This document shows, in pieces, positions 10,396-20,594 of a DNA stretch of 64,000 bases (position 1 is the stretch's first letter; the number at the start of each line of letters is the position of its first letter). A program made the translations under genes and the position numbers. The stretch spans positions 248,001 to 312,000 of the forward strand of contig OZ025682.1 in the NCBI GenBank assembly GCA_964019335.1. Reading direction: 5' to 3'. The notes beneath the pieces were generated by a model that was given only the letters and a program-made list of their open reading frames with translations, did no database searches and had not been told where the DNA came from. The stretch is from Diplonema japonicum. Lineage: Eukaryota > Euglenozoa > Diplonemea > Diplonemida > Diplonemidae.

Positions 10396-12427
10396 ATGGC
10401 ATTCGACGGTGCGATTGGTATTGACTTGGGGACCACCTACTCCTGCGTGGGTGTGTGGCAGAACGAGCGTGTGGAGATTATCGCCAACGACCAGGGTAAC
10501 AGGACCACCCCCTCGTACGTCGCTTTCACCGACAGCGAGCGTCTGATCGGTGATGCCGCGAAGAACCAGGTTGCGATGAACCCCACCAACACCGTCTTCG
10601 ACGCTAAGAGGCTGATCGGCAGAAAGCTCCAGGACTCCTCCGTGCAGAGCGACATGAAGCACTGGCCCTTCAAGGTCGTCGCCAAGGCCGACAACAAGCC
10701 CCTCATCCAGGTCCAGTACATGGGCGAGGAGAAGCAGTTCATGCCCGAGGAGATCTCCGCCATGATCCTCGTCAAGATGAAGGAGACCGCCGAGGCCTTC
10801 CTTGGTAAGGAGATCAAGAAGTCCGTTGTGACCGTCCCTGCCTACTTCAACGACTCGCAGCGTCAGGCCACCAAGGACGCCGGTACCATCTCCGGCATGG
10901 AGGTGCTCCGTATCATCAACGAGCCCACCGCAGCTGCCATCGCCTACGGTCTTGACAAGGCTGACGAGGCCGAGAAGAACATCCTCATCTTCGACCTTGG
11001 TGGTGGTACCTTCGACGTGACCCTCCTCACCATCGACGGTGGGATCTTCGAGGTGAAGGCCACCGCCGGTGACACCCACTTGGGTGGGGAGGACTTCGAC
11101 AACAGGATGGTGAACCACTTCGTCGAGGAGTTCAAGAGGAAGAACAAGAAGGACCTCACCGTGAACCAGAGGGCCCTCAGGAGGCTCAGGACTGCCTGCG
11201 AGAGGGCCAAGAGGGCTCTCTCCTCTGCTGCCCAGACCAGCATTGAGATCGACTCCCTCTTCGAGGGTATTGACTTCTACACCTCCATCACCAGGGCCAG
11301 GTTCGAGGAACTGTGCGCGGACCTCTTCCGCTCGTGCCTGCGCCCCGTTGAGCAGGTGCTCGGTGACGCCAAGATGGACAAGAGGTCCATCCACGAGGTC
11401 GTGCTTGTCGGTGGGTCCACCCGTATCCCCAAGATCCAGGGCATGGTGAGCGACTTCTTCGGTGGAAAGGAGCTGAACAAGTCGATCAACCCCGACGAGG
11501 CCGTCGCCTTCGGTGCTGCCGTCCAGGCCTTCGTCCTCACCGGTGGGCAGTCCAAGCAGACCGAGCAGATCCTGCTCCTCGACGTGACCCCCCTGACCTG
11601 CGGTATCGAGACCGCCGGTGGTGTGATGACCTCCCTCATCAAGAGGAACACCACCATCCCCACCAAGAAGAGCCAGGTCTTCTCCACCTACAGCGACAAC
11701 CAGCCCGGTGTGCACATCCAGGTATGAAGAGAAGAAGAAGAAGAAAAAATAATGACAAAACACAGGTGTTCGAGGGTGAGAGGGCGATGACCAAGGACTG
11801 CCACCAGCTCGGAACCTTCGACCTGTCTGGGATCCCCCCCGCTCCCCGTGGTGTGCCGCAGATCGAGGTGACCTTCGACGTGGACGCCAACGGTATCATG
11901 AACGTGTCTGCTGAGGACAAGACCACCGGGAAGAAGTCGCAGGTGACCATCACCAACGACAAGGGCAGGCTGTCGCAGGCGGAGATCGACGCCATGTGCA
12001 AGGACGCCGAGAAGTACGCCGAGTCCGACAAGCTGGCCAAGGAGCGCATCGAGGCTAAGAACGGCCTTGAGAACTACGCCTACTCCATGAAGAACACCAT
12101 CAACGACGAGAAGACTGGTGCCCTCATGGGTGAGGACGAGAAGAAGAAGGTCAACGACGCCTGCGAGGAGGCCATCAAGTGGCTCGACGTGTCCCAGGAG
12201 GTATGGGAAGAAAAAAAAAAAAAAAACTTCAACAGGCCTCCAAGGAGGAATACGAGAGCAGGATGAAGGAGCTCGAGGGTATCTGTGCCCCCATTGTGAA
12301 GAAGATGTACGAGCAGCAGGGCGGTGCTGGTGGAATGCCGGAGGGTATGCCCGGTGGCATGCCCGGGGGTATGCCTGGTGCCGGTGCCGGTGCCGGTGCC
12401 GGGCCCCAGGTTGAGGAGGTTGATTAA
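10396..12427 (+). CDS. HSP70: Cytosolic HSP70 chaperone (3 exons)
   Basis: Exons 10396-11721, 11766-12200 and 12236-12427 give 650 aa, the normal length for cytosolic HSP70. Visible signatures are the N-terminal [10 protein letters not shown] phosphate loop, the [12 protein letters not shown] motif, the [11 protein letters not shown] motif, the substrate-binding domain start after [11 protein letters not shown]-type sequence, and the C-terminal GGMP repeats ending in EEVD, the anchor for TPR co-chaperones. It is an ATP-driven protein-folding machine in the cytosol. Both introns (44 and 35 nt) are phase 0 with GTATG donors; without splicing the conserved [14 protein letters not shown] and SQE-ASKEEYE junctions are broken. 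Codons are strongly C-ending, as expected for an abundant protein. Confidence 0.97.
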
Positions 12428-13094
12428 GATGATGACTCGTGATTATCAAAAAAGATTTCTTTTTTTTTTATAAAAAAAAAGATTTCCATTGCACTACTCC
12501 CCTCCAATCCCCCAAAGACACACACACACACACACACACACGCCTAGCTGGTTTCATTTATTTTTAGGGATGGGATATTTTTTTCTAATAAAAAATAAAC
12601 AGAGCGTGGTTTTTCTTTTTCTCAGGATCACTTTTTTTTTAAAACTTATTTTTTTTTCCCTTTTTTCAAAAAGGGGTAATAAAAAAAAATATCGCACCTA
12701 TGGCCCATGCTTCTTTTTGCTTCCCCCTTTCCTTTTCTTTTTACTTCCTGCAATTAGAACAGAATAACAACTTAAAACAATTCACCTCTTTTTATTTTAT
12801 TTTATTTTTTTTTAACAAACGAGTTCTCCCTCCTCTCCCCCCCCCTTGTTTCTTCGTTTATTGGTTTTTTTTTTTTAATTTTTCATTTTTTTTTTCTCCT
12901 CATTTTTTCAAAATGGATTCATATCGGTTTTTTTTTCTTTTTTTTTTTCTTTTTTTTTTTCTCTTTTTTTTTTTTAATTTTCCTTTTTGGTTTTGGTTTT
13001 GCCCCCCTTTTTTTTTTATACCCCAACTCTATTTTGACCCTAATCCCAAAGAAGGAGGGGGGAGGGGAGGACGACAAAAAAAAAAAAAAAAAAA
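12428..13094. other. Intergenic stretch with (AC)n and T-runs
   Basis: About 670 bp containing an (AC)n microsatellite at 12519-12541, many T-runs and an A18 run immediately before the next ATG. Nothing gene-like is seen. Confidence 0.6.
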
Positions 13095-15165
13095 ATGTTA
13101 CGAAAAACAGCCTATAATGGCTTCCGACGGCAGAAGCCATCGGCCGCAAGCGACATGGCTGCGACACTGTGCCAAGAGGAGTGGGATGGTGAAATAATGA
13201 GGCCGCTGAGCCGGATACGATCAGTGCAACCAGCGGAGTCTCTCACAGAGACCCAGCAAGAAGCTATCGAAACCGCATGTTCCCATCGACAGAGCCTGTT
13301 CATCGGCGGAGCTGCGGGATGGGGAAAAACAGAAACCCTACTTCAAATCAAGGACGTGATGGAAGCACGGGGCCACAACGTGGGCCTTTTCTCCATGGGC
13401 CTGAAAAAAAACCCTTCATTAGGAAGCGGTGAAACTTGCTTTAGAAACGCCTTAAAAATCGGTCTAACCAACGTGCATTGGTTCTGGGAATCGCAAGGCA
13501 ACCCCATAACACTTCAAAACCGACTGGCAAAATCCCACAAAGAATTCTTGAAAAAATTCGACATTCTTCTCCTTGATGACATGGAACAAGCAGACCATGA
13601 TGTATGGAGGAGTCTTAGAATATCATTGACAAATATGACTTTATCAAACGTGGATCATACCTATACAGGGACACCGTTTAACGGACTGCAGATTGTTGCA
13701 GCGGGAGATTTTCTCGCGGCTGAACAAGGATCGTTTCAACGGCTTCAATCTGGAAACCATGCTTTCGACGATGTCGCCTGGGACCAAACATTCTCGCACC
13801 ACATCGAACTAAAAGGTAAAAACTCCGATTGCATCTCTTTCGTCCACGATGAAGACTACAGCAGAATGCTGACCCGAATTCGAAACGGCTCCCCGACGGA
13901 TCAAGATTTACAAAATCTCAAAGACCGAATTATTATCGCACCGAATCCTCTTACAGACGTAAAGTGCGACCCACTACAAGGGTACTTCGCCCCGATACCC
14001 AGTGTGAACACCAAGAACTTGATCCAAGTGAATTACGATAGACAGCAATTATCCCCCGACCCAAAAAACTACAACACCACCATGAGAAAGATGAATCATA
14101 TTCCCGACAAATGCAAGGTTTATCAATCCTACTACGGGGCCCCAAATGGTCTGGACGAAAGAGATGTCGGAACATTCCACGACACCTCTGCGTACATTCG
14201 CGAAACTCTGAAACAAGAGCTTCTAAGATACGGATTGCAAGCCCCCGAAAGGAGCAAAATGGGTTATTTCATGAGACCCCCTGTTCAGGTCTTCGCAAAG
14301 GGCGAGGAGGTTACCTTCTTAGAAGACGTTGCCCCGATTTGCTACGCGGGGATGCGGGGTAAAATCGTTGATTTCACCGCCGACACCATCATAGTCAAGG
14401 TGAACTCAAATAACCAACATGTTTATGTTAAAAGAGTGACAAAAACAGTCACTGCTAACCCGGGACTTATGGAGTTTGGAAAGCAAAAAACACAATCCGC
14501 GCAAAATATTAAGAAGCTCGCCTCCATGCCCATGGAGTACTCAGCTACCTTTTCGTTCATGCCCTTGGCGCATGTTAAAGCCGACATTTCTGAGAATCTT
14601 TACGCGAACCCTTTCATCAACGGGCTGGAAAGCGGGGACTCGTCCCCTCACATCATCCTCGATATGAACCTGACATGGACAGGGTCGTTGAGGTCGTTGT
14701 ACTCCGTGCTGGCTCACGCACCTTCTCTTGATAAGATTCATCTTTGTTACCCTGAGAATGGTACGGGGGATTATGCGCAACCGGTTACCGACCAGCTCGG
14801 AATGGAACTTCCAGAAGTGGTTAGTTTGGGCAGTGCGCTGTTCGAATCTAGGGTGAAAACGAAGGATCTTTGTTACCTCCCTGCCAAGGTGTTTCATCAA
14901 AAGGGGATTGTCGATCTGGGTGAGGAGGCTTGTCCCGTGTGTGGTGAGAAGCTTTCGGCGGAGTGTCCGATGTCCGAGCAGGACTCTGTCGTGTCGCGGT
15001 TGCCGCCTGCCCTCAAGCTGCGGCACTGTACCGTGAATTATGACTGTTGCGAAGTGACAAATAAGGTCATGACGCATAGTGATTTTGTCCAGCATTCGAG
15101 TAACATGTCGTTTGTCCGATGTGAGTGTGGGGAGGAAGTGAGGCACAAAGACATTATGGTATGGG

Positions 15166-15207
<42 letters not shown>

Positions 15208-15358
15208 ACCCACAGGATCATCGAAGCAAGTATGTTATTGGCACCGTCTGCTACGGGTCCCTCGGGAGCGGCCTCAGCAACCACATTTCAGAAATGAACA
15301 AAAGAGCCAACCCTGAGAGTGAGAAGGAGGGGGGGAAGAAGAAGAAAAAAAGAAACTA
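13095..15358 (+). CDS. PIF1-like SF1 helicase-related P-loop ATPase (2 exons)
   Basis: Exons 13095-15158 and 15216-15358. The N-terminal third has a Walker A motif GGAAGWGKTE (residues 71-80), an LLLDDM acidic Walker B-like motif near residue 160 and a VAAGDF element near residue 202 that resembles the GDF-QLPP motif of PIF1 helicases. Later parts hold an SH3-like segment (FAKGEEVTFLED... to HVYVKRVT) and a Cys-rich C-terminus (CPVCGEKL; RCECGEE) that may bind zinc. Likely role: DNA/RNA unwinding or remodelling (inferred; the usual DE of motif II is DD here). The 57-nt intron at 15159-15215 is nearly all A and a multiple of three, so its retention would insert a Lys run in frame. The Lys-rich tail could be nuclear-targeting. 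The ATG directly follows an A18 tract. Confidence 0.55.
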
Positions 15359-15698
15359 AGCTTTCTAATTTTTAATTTTTTTTTTTAAATTTTTTTCTGA
15401 AACAACAAAAAAAAAGTGATCACCATTTTTTTTTTTTAGCTATTAGATACCAAATACCACTACCCCCTTTTTTTTTCTGAGATCGGATGTATAGCTTTTT
15501 TCTTCTTTCTTTTGGCAATCATTTTTTTTTTTTTCCCTCTTTGTTTCGGGTCCGTAGGAAACCGGGGTGTACGACCTTTTTTTTTTTTCTTGCTGCCCGC
15601 CTTCATTTTTTTCCTACTTAACCATGTGAAAGACGTGGGGAAAGGGGGAGGAGAGAAAAAGAAAAAAAAAAAGAAAAAAAAAAGAAAAAATATATATA
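15359..15698. other. Intergenic, pyrimidine-rich then purine-rich
   Basis: T-rich for about 230 bp, then an A/G tract running into the ATG at 15699. No gene seen. Confidence 0.6.
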
Positions 15699-16769
15699 AT
15701 GAACAACACACTCAGCCCGTATCGGGACGAGTATGGCTACACATCAGAAGTGCATCAAAACGCACTGCTACACGAAAACGAGGAACTGCGCAAGTGGTTG
15801 AGGCAAAGCTCGCTGAGCTTGGACAGAGGGCTCCGCGGGAGCGAAATGCTGAAAAATGAGCGAGACGCCGCACGCAGAGAACGAGAGGTAGCAGAGGCAA
15901 AAAAAGACCGAGCTCTGACAGAACGTGCCAGAGTCGGCCAAGAAGCCGCAGAAATTAAACAACGAGCCTGCATCACACAAGAGAACATGCAAACCCTTGT
16001 AGGACACATTTCACACATGTCAGGACAATGCAGAAATTTCCGGTCAACTTTGGAAACGTCAGCCCTGACATCGAATATTCTCGACAGGTTTGACACAATC
16101 TTGAGAGATCCGCTTGGTGTGCATCACACTGTAAACAGCAGGAGAGACCCTTATGAAGCTGCAACGGAATCGCTGCTCAGTCTTCACCAGGAAGTCGGGA
16201 ATTTGCTAATCGCGGTGAGGTCGGTTGTGGCTGGGAAGCTGGGCCACCACCACCATTCTGAATCCACACCCATTGCGGTCTCCTCGCCTCGCCCTTCCAC
16301 GCGGAAACCCGTTCACACAAATTTAAAACCACTTCCGTCGAAAGATTCAACGTTAGCAGAGTTGCTGCGGGATAGTTCCCCTGTGTCGTGGGAGAGGTCC
16401 GCTGTGCGGCCGAACTCGGAATTAGCTGCCTCATTGAAATTCGATAAGATTCCCGATCCAGAAACTATTGACGTGCGGCAGGAGAATGACGAGCTTCGGG
16501 CACTCCTTCGTGAGGCTGAGGCTGTGAAGTCGGAGAACCAGGCTTTGCAAGAAGCGCTTTTCTTGTCTAAAGACAAGGAAGAAGAGTTCAACAGAGTCAA
16601 CACAAAGATGTCGGCGCTTGAAGGCAGGCTTTCGAGCATCGAGGAGCAGCAGCACAGTGCCATACAGGCACCCCCACCGTACCGCGAGCCTGCGAAAATC
16701 TCTCCCCCGAGACCCCGCGCACTTCAAACTCGGCGCAGTGGGAAGCACGGTGCTATTGGTATTATCTAG
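15699..16769 (+). CDS. Coiled-coil protein, function unknown
   Basis: 356 aa with no intron. Heptad-like, charged segments occur at about residues 25-100 (LLHENEELRKWLRQ... through EREVAEAKKDRAL) and 255-325 (ENDELRALLREAEAVKSENQ...), separated by a Ser/Pro/His-rich linker and ending in a basic Pro-rich tail. No catalytic domain is visible. Architecture suggests a structural or scaffold protein such as a cytoskeletal or flagellar component (inference). It begins after an A/G-rich leader and lies just upstream of the first peroxiredoxin-like gene. Confidence 0.65.
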   Translation: MNNTLSPYRDEYGYTSEVHQNALLHENEELRKWLRQSSLSLDRGLRGSEMLKNERDAARREREVAEAKKDRALTERARVGQEAAEIKQRACITQENMQTLVGHISHMSGQCRNFRSTLETSALTSNILDRFDTILRDPLGVHHTVNSRRDPYEAATESLLSLHQEVGNLLIAVRSVVAGKLGHHHHSESTPIAVSSPRPSTRKPVHTNLKPLPSKDSTLAELLRDSSPVSWERSAVRPNSELAASLKFDKIPDPETIDVRQENDELRALLREAEAVKSENQALQEALFLSKDKEEEFNRVNTKMSALEGRLSSIEEQQHSAIQAPPPYREPAKISPPRPRALQTRRSGKHGAIGII

Positions 16770-16926
16770 AAAACTTTTCTTGATTGTTATGTTTGGTTGT
16801 CTCCCCCCTTTCACCCCCCTTCCCATGTTCATCCCATGTATTTCTTTTTTTTTTTTTTTTTTTAGCTGGTGAGCGCGGAAAAAAAAAAAAAAAAAATAAA
16901 TAAAAACGCAAACCGTAACTGTCTAG

Positions 16927-16950
16927 TTTTTTTTTTGATTTTTATTTCAG
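16927..16950 (+). promoter_or_regulatory. Candidate trans-splice acceptor (T-run then TTTCAG)
   Basis: A T10 run followed by GATTTTTATTTCAG ends at 16950, 71 nt before the first peroxiredoxin-like ATG. A second possible AG lies at 16990-16991 at the end of an A-run, exactly where identity with the downstream copy begins. Confidence 0.45.
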
Positions 16951-17021
16951 TGAAATTCTTCTCGTGGTGGGGTCAAAAAAAAAAAAAAAAGGCACATCTC
17001 ATATTATCACAAAAAAGAAAA

Positions 17022-17651
17022 ATGGCTGACTCCGACCAGTACCTCACCTACGACGATGACTGCTGCCTTGGGCAGGTGGCACCCTCCACGGAGCTCGGGG
17101 ACTTCATCGTCTACCCGTCGAACGACATGAAGCGTGTTGACCTCCACCCCGGTAAGGTGAACATTGTGTACTTCATGTGCAAGTTCGAGAAGGGTGCGTA
17201 CAACTGCAACGAGGAGATGTCGGTGATCACGGACGAGATGAAGGACACCGTGCAGGTGGTTGCCCTCAGCACTGACCCCGACCGTGGTACCGTGGAGAAG
17301 TTCCTGGACAAGTCGAGGAAGGGTGAGATCACCGACCTGAACACCGGGAAGGCGCTCCGCCTCACCATGGACGTGGCGTGGGATGACGGGAAGAAGACCT
17401 TCTCGATGTACCGCAACATCTGCAACGGTGTGCTGACCACCTACCACGCCTTCATCATTGACAAGGCGGGGAAGATCTGCTGGCACCAGCAGTTCGCCCA
17501 GACCTGCCCCCCCTCCAAGACCAACTTCGCGGAGCAGGTGAAGAAGGCTGTGGCTGGTGAGCCCCTTCTTTCCAACGGTGACCGCCCCAAGAGGGACCCC
17601 GCTGACGTTGAGGAGGAGGACGCTGAGTGCGACGACCTTGCTCTCTTCTAG
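17022..17651 (+). CDS. Peroxiredoxin-like (AhpC/TSA-fold) protein, copy 1
   Basis: 209 aa, intronless. The order of elements fits the AhpC/TSA thioredoxin-like fold: an N-terminal strand region, KVNIVYFMCKFEKGAYNC at the active-site position, VVALSTDPD, VAWDDGKKTFSMYR, and FIIDKAGKI near the end. C62 aligns with the peroxidatic Cys, but the usual Pro/Thr of the PxxxTxxC motif are absent, and C53 gives an extra nearby thiol. C162 and C203 are possible resolving residues. The tail is acidic and ends in DDLALF. It may be a divergent peroxidase or a non-catalytic redox sensor (inference). Codons are highly biased to C/G, implying strong expression. An identical gene lies at 19965-20594. Confidence 0.65.
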   Translation: MADSDQYLTYDDDCCLGQVAPSTELGDFIVYPSNDMKRVDLHPGKVNIVYFMCKFEKGAYNCNEEMSVITDEMKDTVQVVALSTDPDRGTVEKFLDKSRKGEITDLNTGKALRLTMDVAWDDGKKTFSMYRNICNGVLTTYHAFIIDKAGKICWHQQFAQTCPPSKTNFAEQVKKAVAGEPLLSNGDRPKRDPADVEEEDAECDDLALF

Positions 17652-19140
17652 AGAGTGATTGCTTTTGAGAATGGAAAAAAAAATTTTTTTTTTATTATAA
17701 AAGCAGCATTTCTTCTTCTTTTTTTTTATTTTTTTGCCTGCAAAACTTGCCCACATGTAGGATACCCCACCCCCCCTCTTTAAGTGTTTTTCCTCATTTT
17801 TTTTTCTTTCTTTCTATTCTTTGCAACCGCACCTCACCCCCCACACACCCCACATTGCATCACATTTTTTTTTCTTTCAGAAATTCACGTCACTTCTTTT
17901 TTTTCTCTTCTTTTACCCCCCCCTTTTTTTTACTTTTATTGTTCTTATTGCAGCTGCTTTTTTTTTCTCTCTTGTTTATTTCTTGAGCACAATATACCAG
18001 GATGCTATAGGAGTGCTTGAATAACCCCCTCAGCAGGACTCTGGAATGATTATCAATTTAATCCATACCATTTTTTTTCGCTTTTAGTTGGTTACGAAAA
18101 TGGTGAATCATGCCATATTACAAGAGGCAGGTTTTGTTCCCCGTTCTGTGGAATGATTATCAATTTAATCCATAACTTTCACCTGATCTGTAAAACGAGC
18201 TGCGGGATAAACCTGTTTTAATAAACACATCTGAGACTTGCAAATGACCACCGTTCACCTTCCACAAAATCTGTCGCTCGAGGAACCAGGCTGGAGGACG
18301 TCATTTTCTTTCGGTTTTAGTTGGTTACGAAAATGGTGAATCATGCAGGTTTCCCCCTTCCACGGAATGATTATCAATTTAATCCATAAATTTCACCTGA
18401 TCTGCAAAACGAGCTGCGGGATAAACCTGTTTTAATAAACACATCTGAGACTTGCAAATGACCACCCCTACCATTTTTTTCGGTTTTAGTTGGTTGCGAA
18501 AATGGTGAATCATGCCATATTACAAGAGGCAGGTTTTTTTCCCCCCGTTCTGTGGAATGATTATCAATTTAATCCATAACTTTCACCTGATCTGTAAACG
18601 AGCTGCGGGATAAACCTGTTTTAATAAACACATCTGAGACTTGCAAATGACCCCTGCCCCTACCCCTACCCCACGATTGATTTACAACATTTCGTTTACT
18701 TTCCACACATAGCAACCTTTTCCGGTTTGGTGCGAGCTTAGCTAGAACTTGACGCCTTTGGTGTTTTGGCTTGGTCCTGACACTCAACCGTCCTGGAATG
18801 ATTATCAATTTAATCCATAGATTTCACCTGATCTGTAAAACGAGCTGCGGGATAAACCTGTTTTAATAAACACATCTGAGACTTGCAAATGACCACCCTT
18901 ACCATTTTTTTTCGCTTTTAGTTGGTTACGAAAATGGTGAATCATGCCATATTACAAGAGGCAGGTTTCCCCCCCCCCGTTCTGTGGAATGATTATCAAT
19001 TTAATCCATAGCTTTCACCTGATCTGTAAAACGAGCTGCGGGATAAACCTGTTTTAATAAACACATCTGAGACTTGCAAATGATCACCCCTACCGCTACC
19101 CCTACCCTCCAACAACGACTGTTCCCCCCCCCCCCCCCCC

Positions 19141-19324
19141 CCCTAGGGCTATGCTGGCATGGAAACGCGTTTCCATGCATTTTTTGAAAAAAAGGGAAAC
19201 GGAAACGGAAACGTTTCCTTATGTTTCCTTAAGAAGGAAGCCGTTTCCATAAGAATTTTGAAAAGTATGGAAACGGGAACGGAAACGGAAACGTTCCACG
19301 TTTCCTGCCAGCATAGCCCTAGGG
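19141..19324. mobile_element. 184-bp palindromic MITE-like element
   Basis: Terminal inverted repeats start CCCTAGGGCTATGCTGGCA on the left and match their reverse complement on the right, with one extra base on one side, ~26 bp in total. Internally it has repeated GGAAACG units on both arms and a perfect 22-nt palindrome at 19157-19178 centred on ACGCGT. It encodes nothing, so it would depend on a transposase elsewhere. Confidence 0.6.
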
Positions 19325-19674
19325 GGGTCATATGGTCCTTAAAAAGGGCCCCTTTTTCAGGCTCTTCGCCAAGGGCATTTTGGGCCCTTAAAAAAACTGT
19401 ACCCACCCCAAAAGTGCCCACAAATCACCCAAACCCCCGTTTCCCAATGTTTTCCGGCCCCAGAAGTGCCCAGAATCATGTTCTAATTTTGGGGCCGTTT
19501 GATACTTTCCCTATGTAATCCTAGGGGCCCATATTTTGGGACCGGAAAACATTGGGAAACGGGGGTTTGGGTGATTTGTGGGCACTTTTGGGTACAGTTT
19601 TTTTAAGGGCCCAAAATGCCCTTGGCGAAGAGCCTGAAAAAGGGCAAATAACGACCCCCTTATGACCCCCCCTA
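19321..19674. mobile_element. ~350-bp fold-back element with near-perfect inverted arms
   Basis: Arms 19351-19460 and 19538-19643 are reverse complements across about 105 bp, differing by a 4-nt ACCC insertion and a terminal base, around a ~77-nt loop. Outer ends read GGGGGGTCATA and TATGACCCCCC, giving an imperfect TIR. RNA from this region would form a very stable hairpin. No protein frame of its own. Confidence 0.7.
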
Positions 19675-19964
19675 CCCCCCCCAGAGGAATAGATCCACGG
19701 GAGGCCTGCCGAACGCACGACGCAATACACGAACCCGGCACAGCTCCCATATCAAGAGGCAACTTTATCCCCGTTCTGGAATGATTATCAATTTAATCCA
19801 TAACTTTCACCCGATCTGTAAAACGAGCTGCGGGATAAACCTGTTTTAATAAACACATCTGAGACTTGCAAATGACCACATGGATGGGATGGGAAGCACA
19901 GGGCTTCTTGGTTTCTCTTGTAACCCACCTCAAGGCACATCACATATTATCACAAAAAAGAAAA

Positions 19965-20594
19965 ATGGCTGACTCCGACCAGTACCTCACCTACGACGAT
20001 GACTGCTGCCTTGGGCAGGTGGCACCCTCCACGGAGCTCGGGGACTTCATCGTCTACCCGTCGAACGACATGAAGCGTGTTGACCTCCACCCCGGTAAGG
20101 TGAACATTGTGTACTTCATGTGCAAGTTCGAGAAGGGTGCGTACAACTGCAACGAGGAGATGTCGGTGATCACGGACGAGATGAAGGACACCGTGCAGGT
20201 GGTTGCCCTCAGCACTGACCCCGACCGTGGTACCGTGGAGAAGTTCCTGGACAAGTCGAGGAAGGGTGAGATCACCGACCTGAACACCGGGAAGGCGCTC
20301 CGCCTCACCATGGACGTGGCGTGGGATGACGGGAAGAAGACCTTCTCGATGTACCGCAACATCTGCAACGGTGTGCTGACCACCTACCACGCCTTCATCA
20401 TTGACAAGGCGGGGAAGATCTGCTGGCACCAGCAGTTCGCCCAGACCTGCCCCCCCTCCAAGACCAACTTCGCGGAGCAGGTGAAGAAGGCTGTGGCTGG
20501 TGAGCCCCTTCTTTCCAACGGTGACCGCCCCAAGAGGGACCCCGCTGACGTTGAGGAGGAGGACGCTGAGTGCGACGACCTTGCTCTCTTCTAG
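19965..20594 (+). CDS. Peroxiredoxin-like (AhpC/TSA-fold) protein, copy 2
   Basis: Reads base-for-base identical to the gene at 17022-17651 over all 630 coding nucleotides, so it encodes the same 209-aa protein with the same active-site changes (C62 without the usual Pro/Thr). Identity extends 33 nt upstream with one mismatch (T16999/A19942) and only 2 nt past the stop. The 5' flank is completely different, being the last repeat copy and a short pyrimidine-rich stretch ending in AG at 19933-19934. Very recent duplication or ongoing gene conversion is the likely explanation. A retrocopy is possible because both copies lack introns. Confidence 0.65.
   Translation: MADSDQYLTYDDDCCLGQVAPSTELGDFIVYPSNDMKRVDLHPGKVNIVYFMCKFEKGAYNCNEEMSVITDEMKDTVQVVALSTDPDRGTVEKFLDKSRKGEITDLNTGKALRLTMDVAWDDGKKTFSMYRNICNGVLTTYHAFIIDKAGKICWHQQFAQTCPPSKTNFAEQVKKAVAGEPLLSNGDRPKRDPADVEEEDAECDDLALF

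Larger units (their letters stand above)
18042..19879 (+). repeat. Dispersed direct-repeat family: ~101-nt core with ~75-nt 5' extension
   Basis: The core runs from TGGAATGATTATCAATTTAA to ACTTGCAAATGACC. Copies start at 18042 (first 25 nt only), 18149, 18363, 18553, 18794, 18985 and 19777; all are in + orientation and differ by only a few bases. Copies at 18149, 18363, 18553 and 18985 also carry an upstream block (TTTTAGTTGGTTACGAAAAT...GAGGCAGG) preceded by a T-run; the one at 18363 has a deletion there, and the one at 19777 keeps only its end. Copies are often followed by CCCCTACC-type DNA. There is no open frame through the units. It could be a SINE-like element or a cluster of small non-coding RNA genes. 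Confidence 0.85.
17652..19964. other. Repeat-filled interval between the twin peroxiredoxin-like genes
   Basis: Pyrimidine-rich 3' flank to about 18000, then seven copies (some partial) of a roughly 100-190 bp repeat, a 184-bp palindromic element and a ~350-bp fold-back element, with unique DNA between. No protein gene is supported. Confidence 0.7.

Noticed and set aside
10372-11763. Long open frame on the minus strand opposite HSP70
   Set aside because: Antisense frames of this kind are typical of HSP70 because of its codon bias. The peptide is Gly/Leu/His-rich without a domain.
18042-19879. CRISPR-like array
   Set aside because: Repeats are ~100 nt, irregularly spaced, with variable 5' modules, and the genome is clearly eukaryotic with introns.
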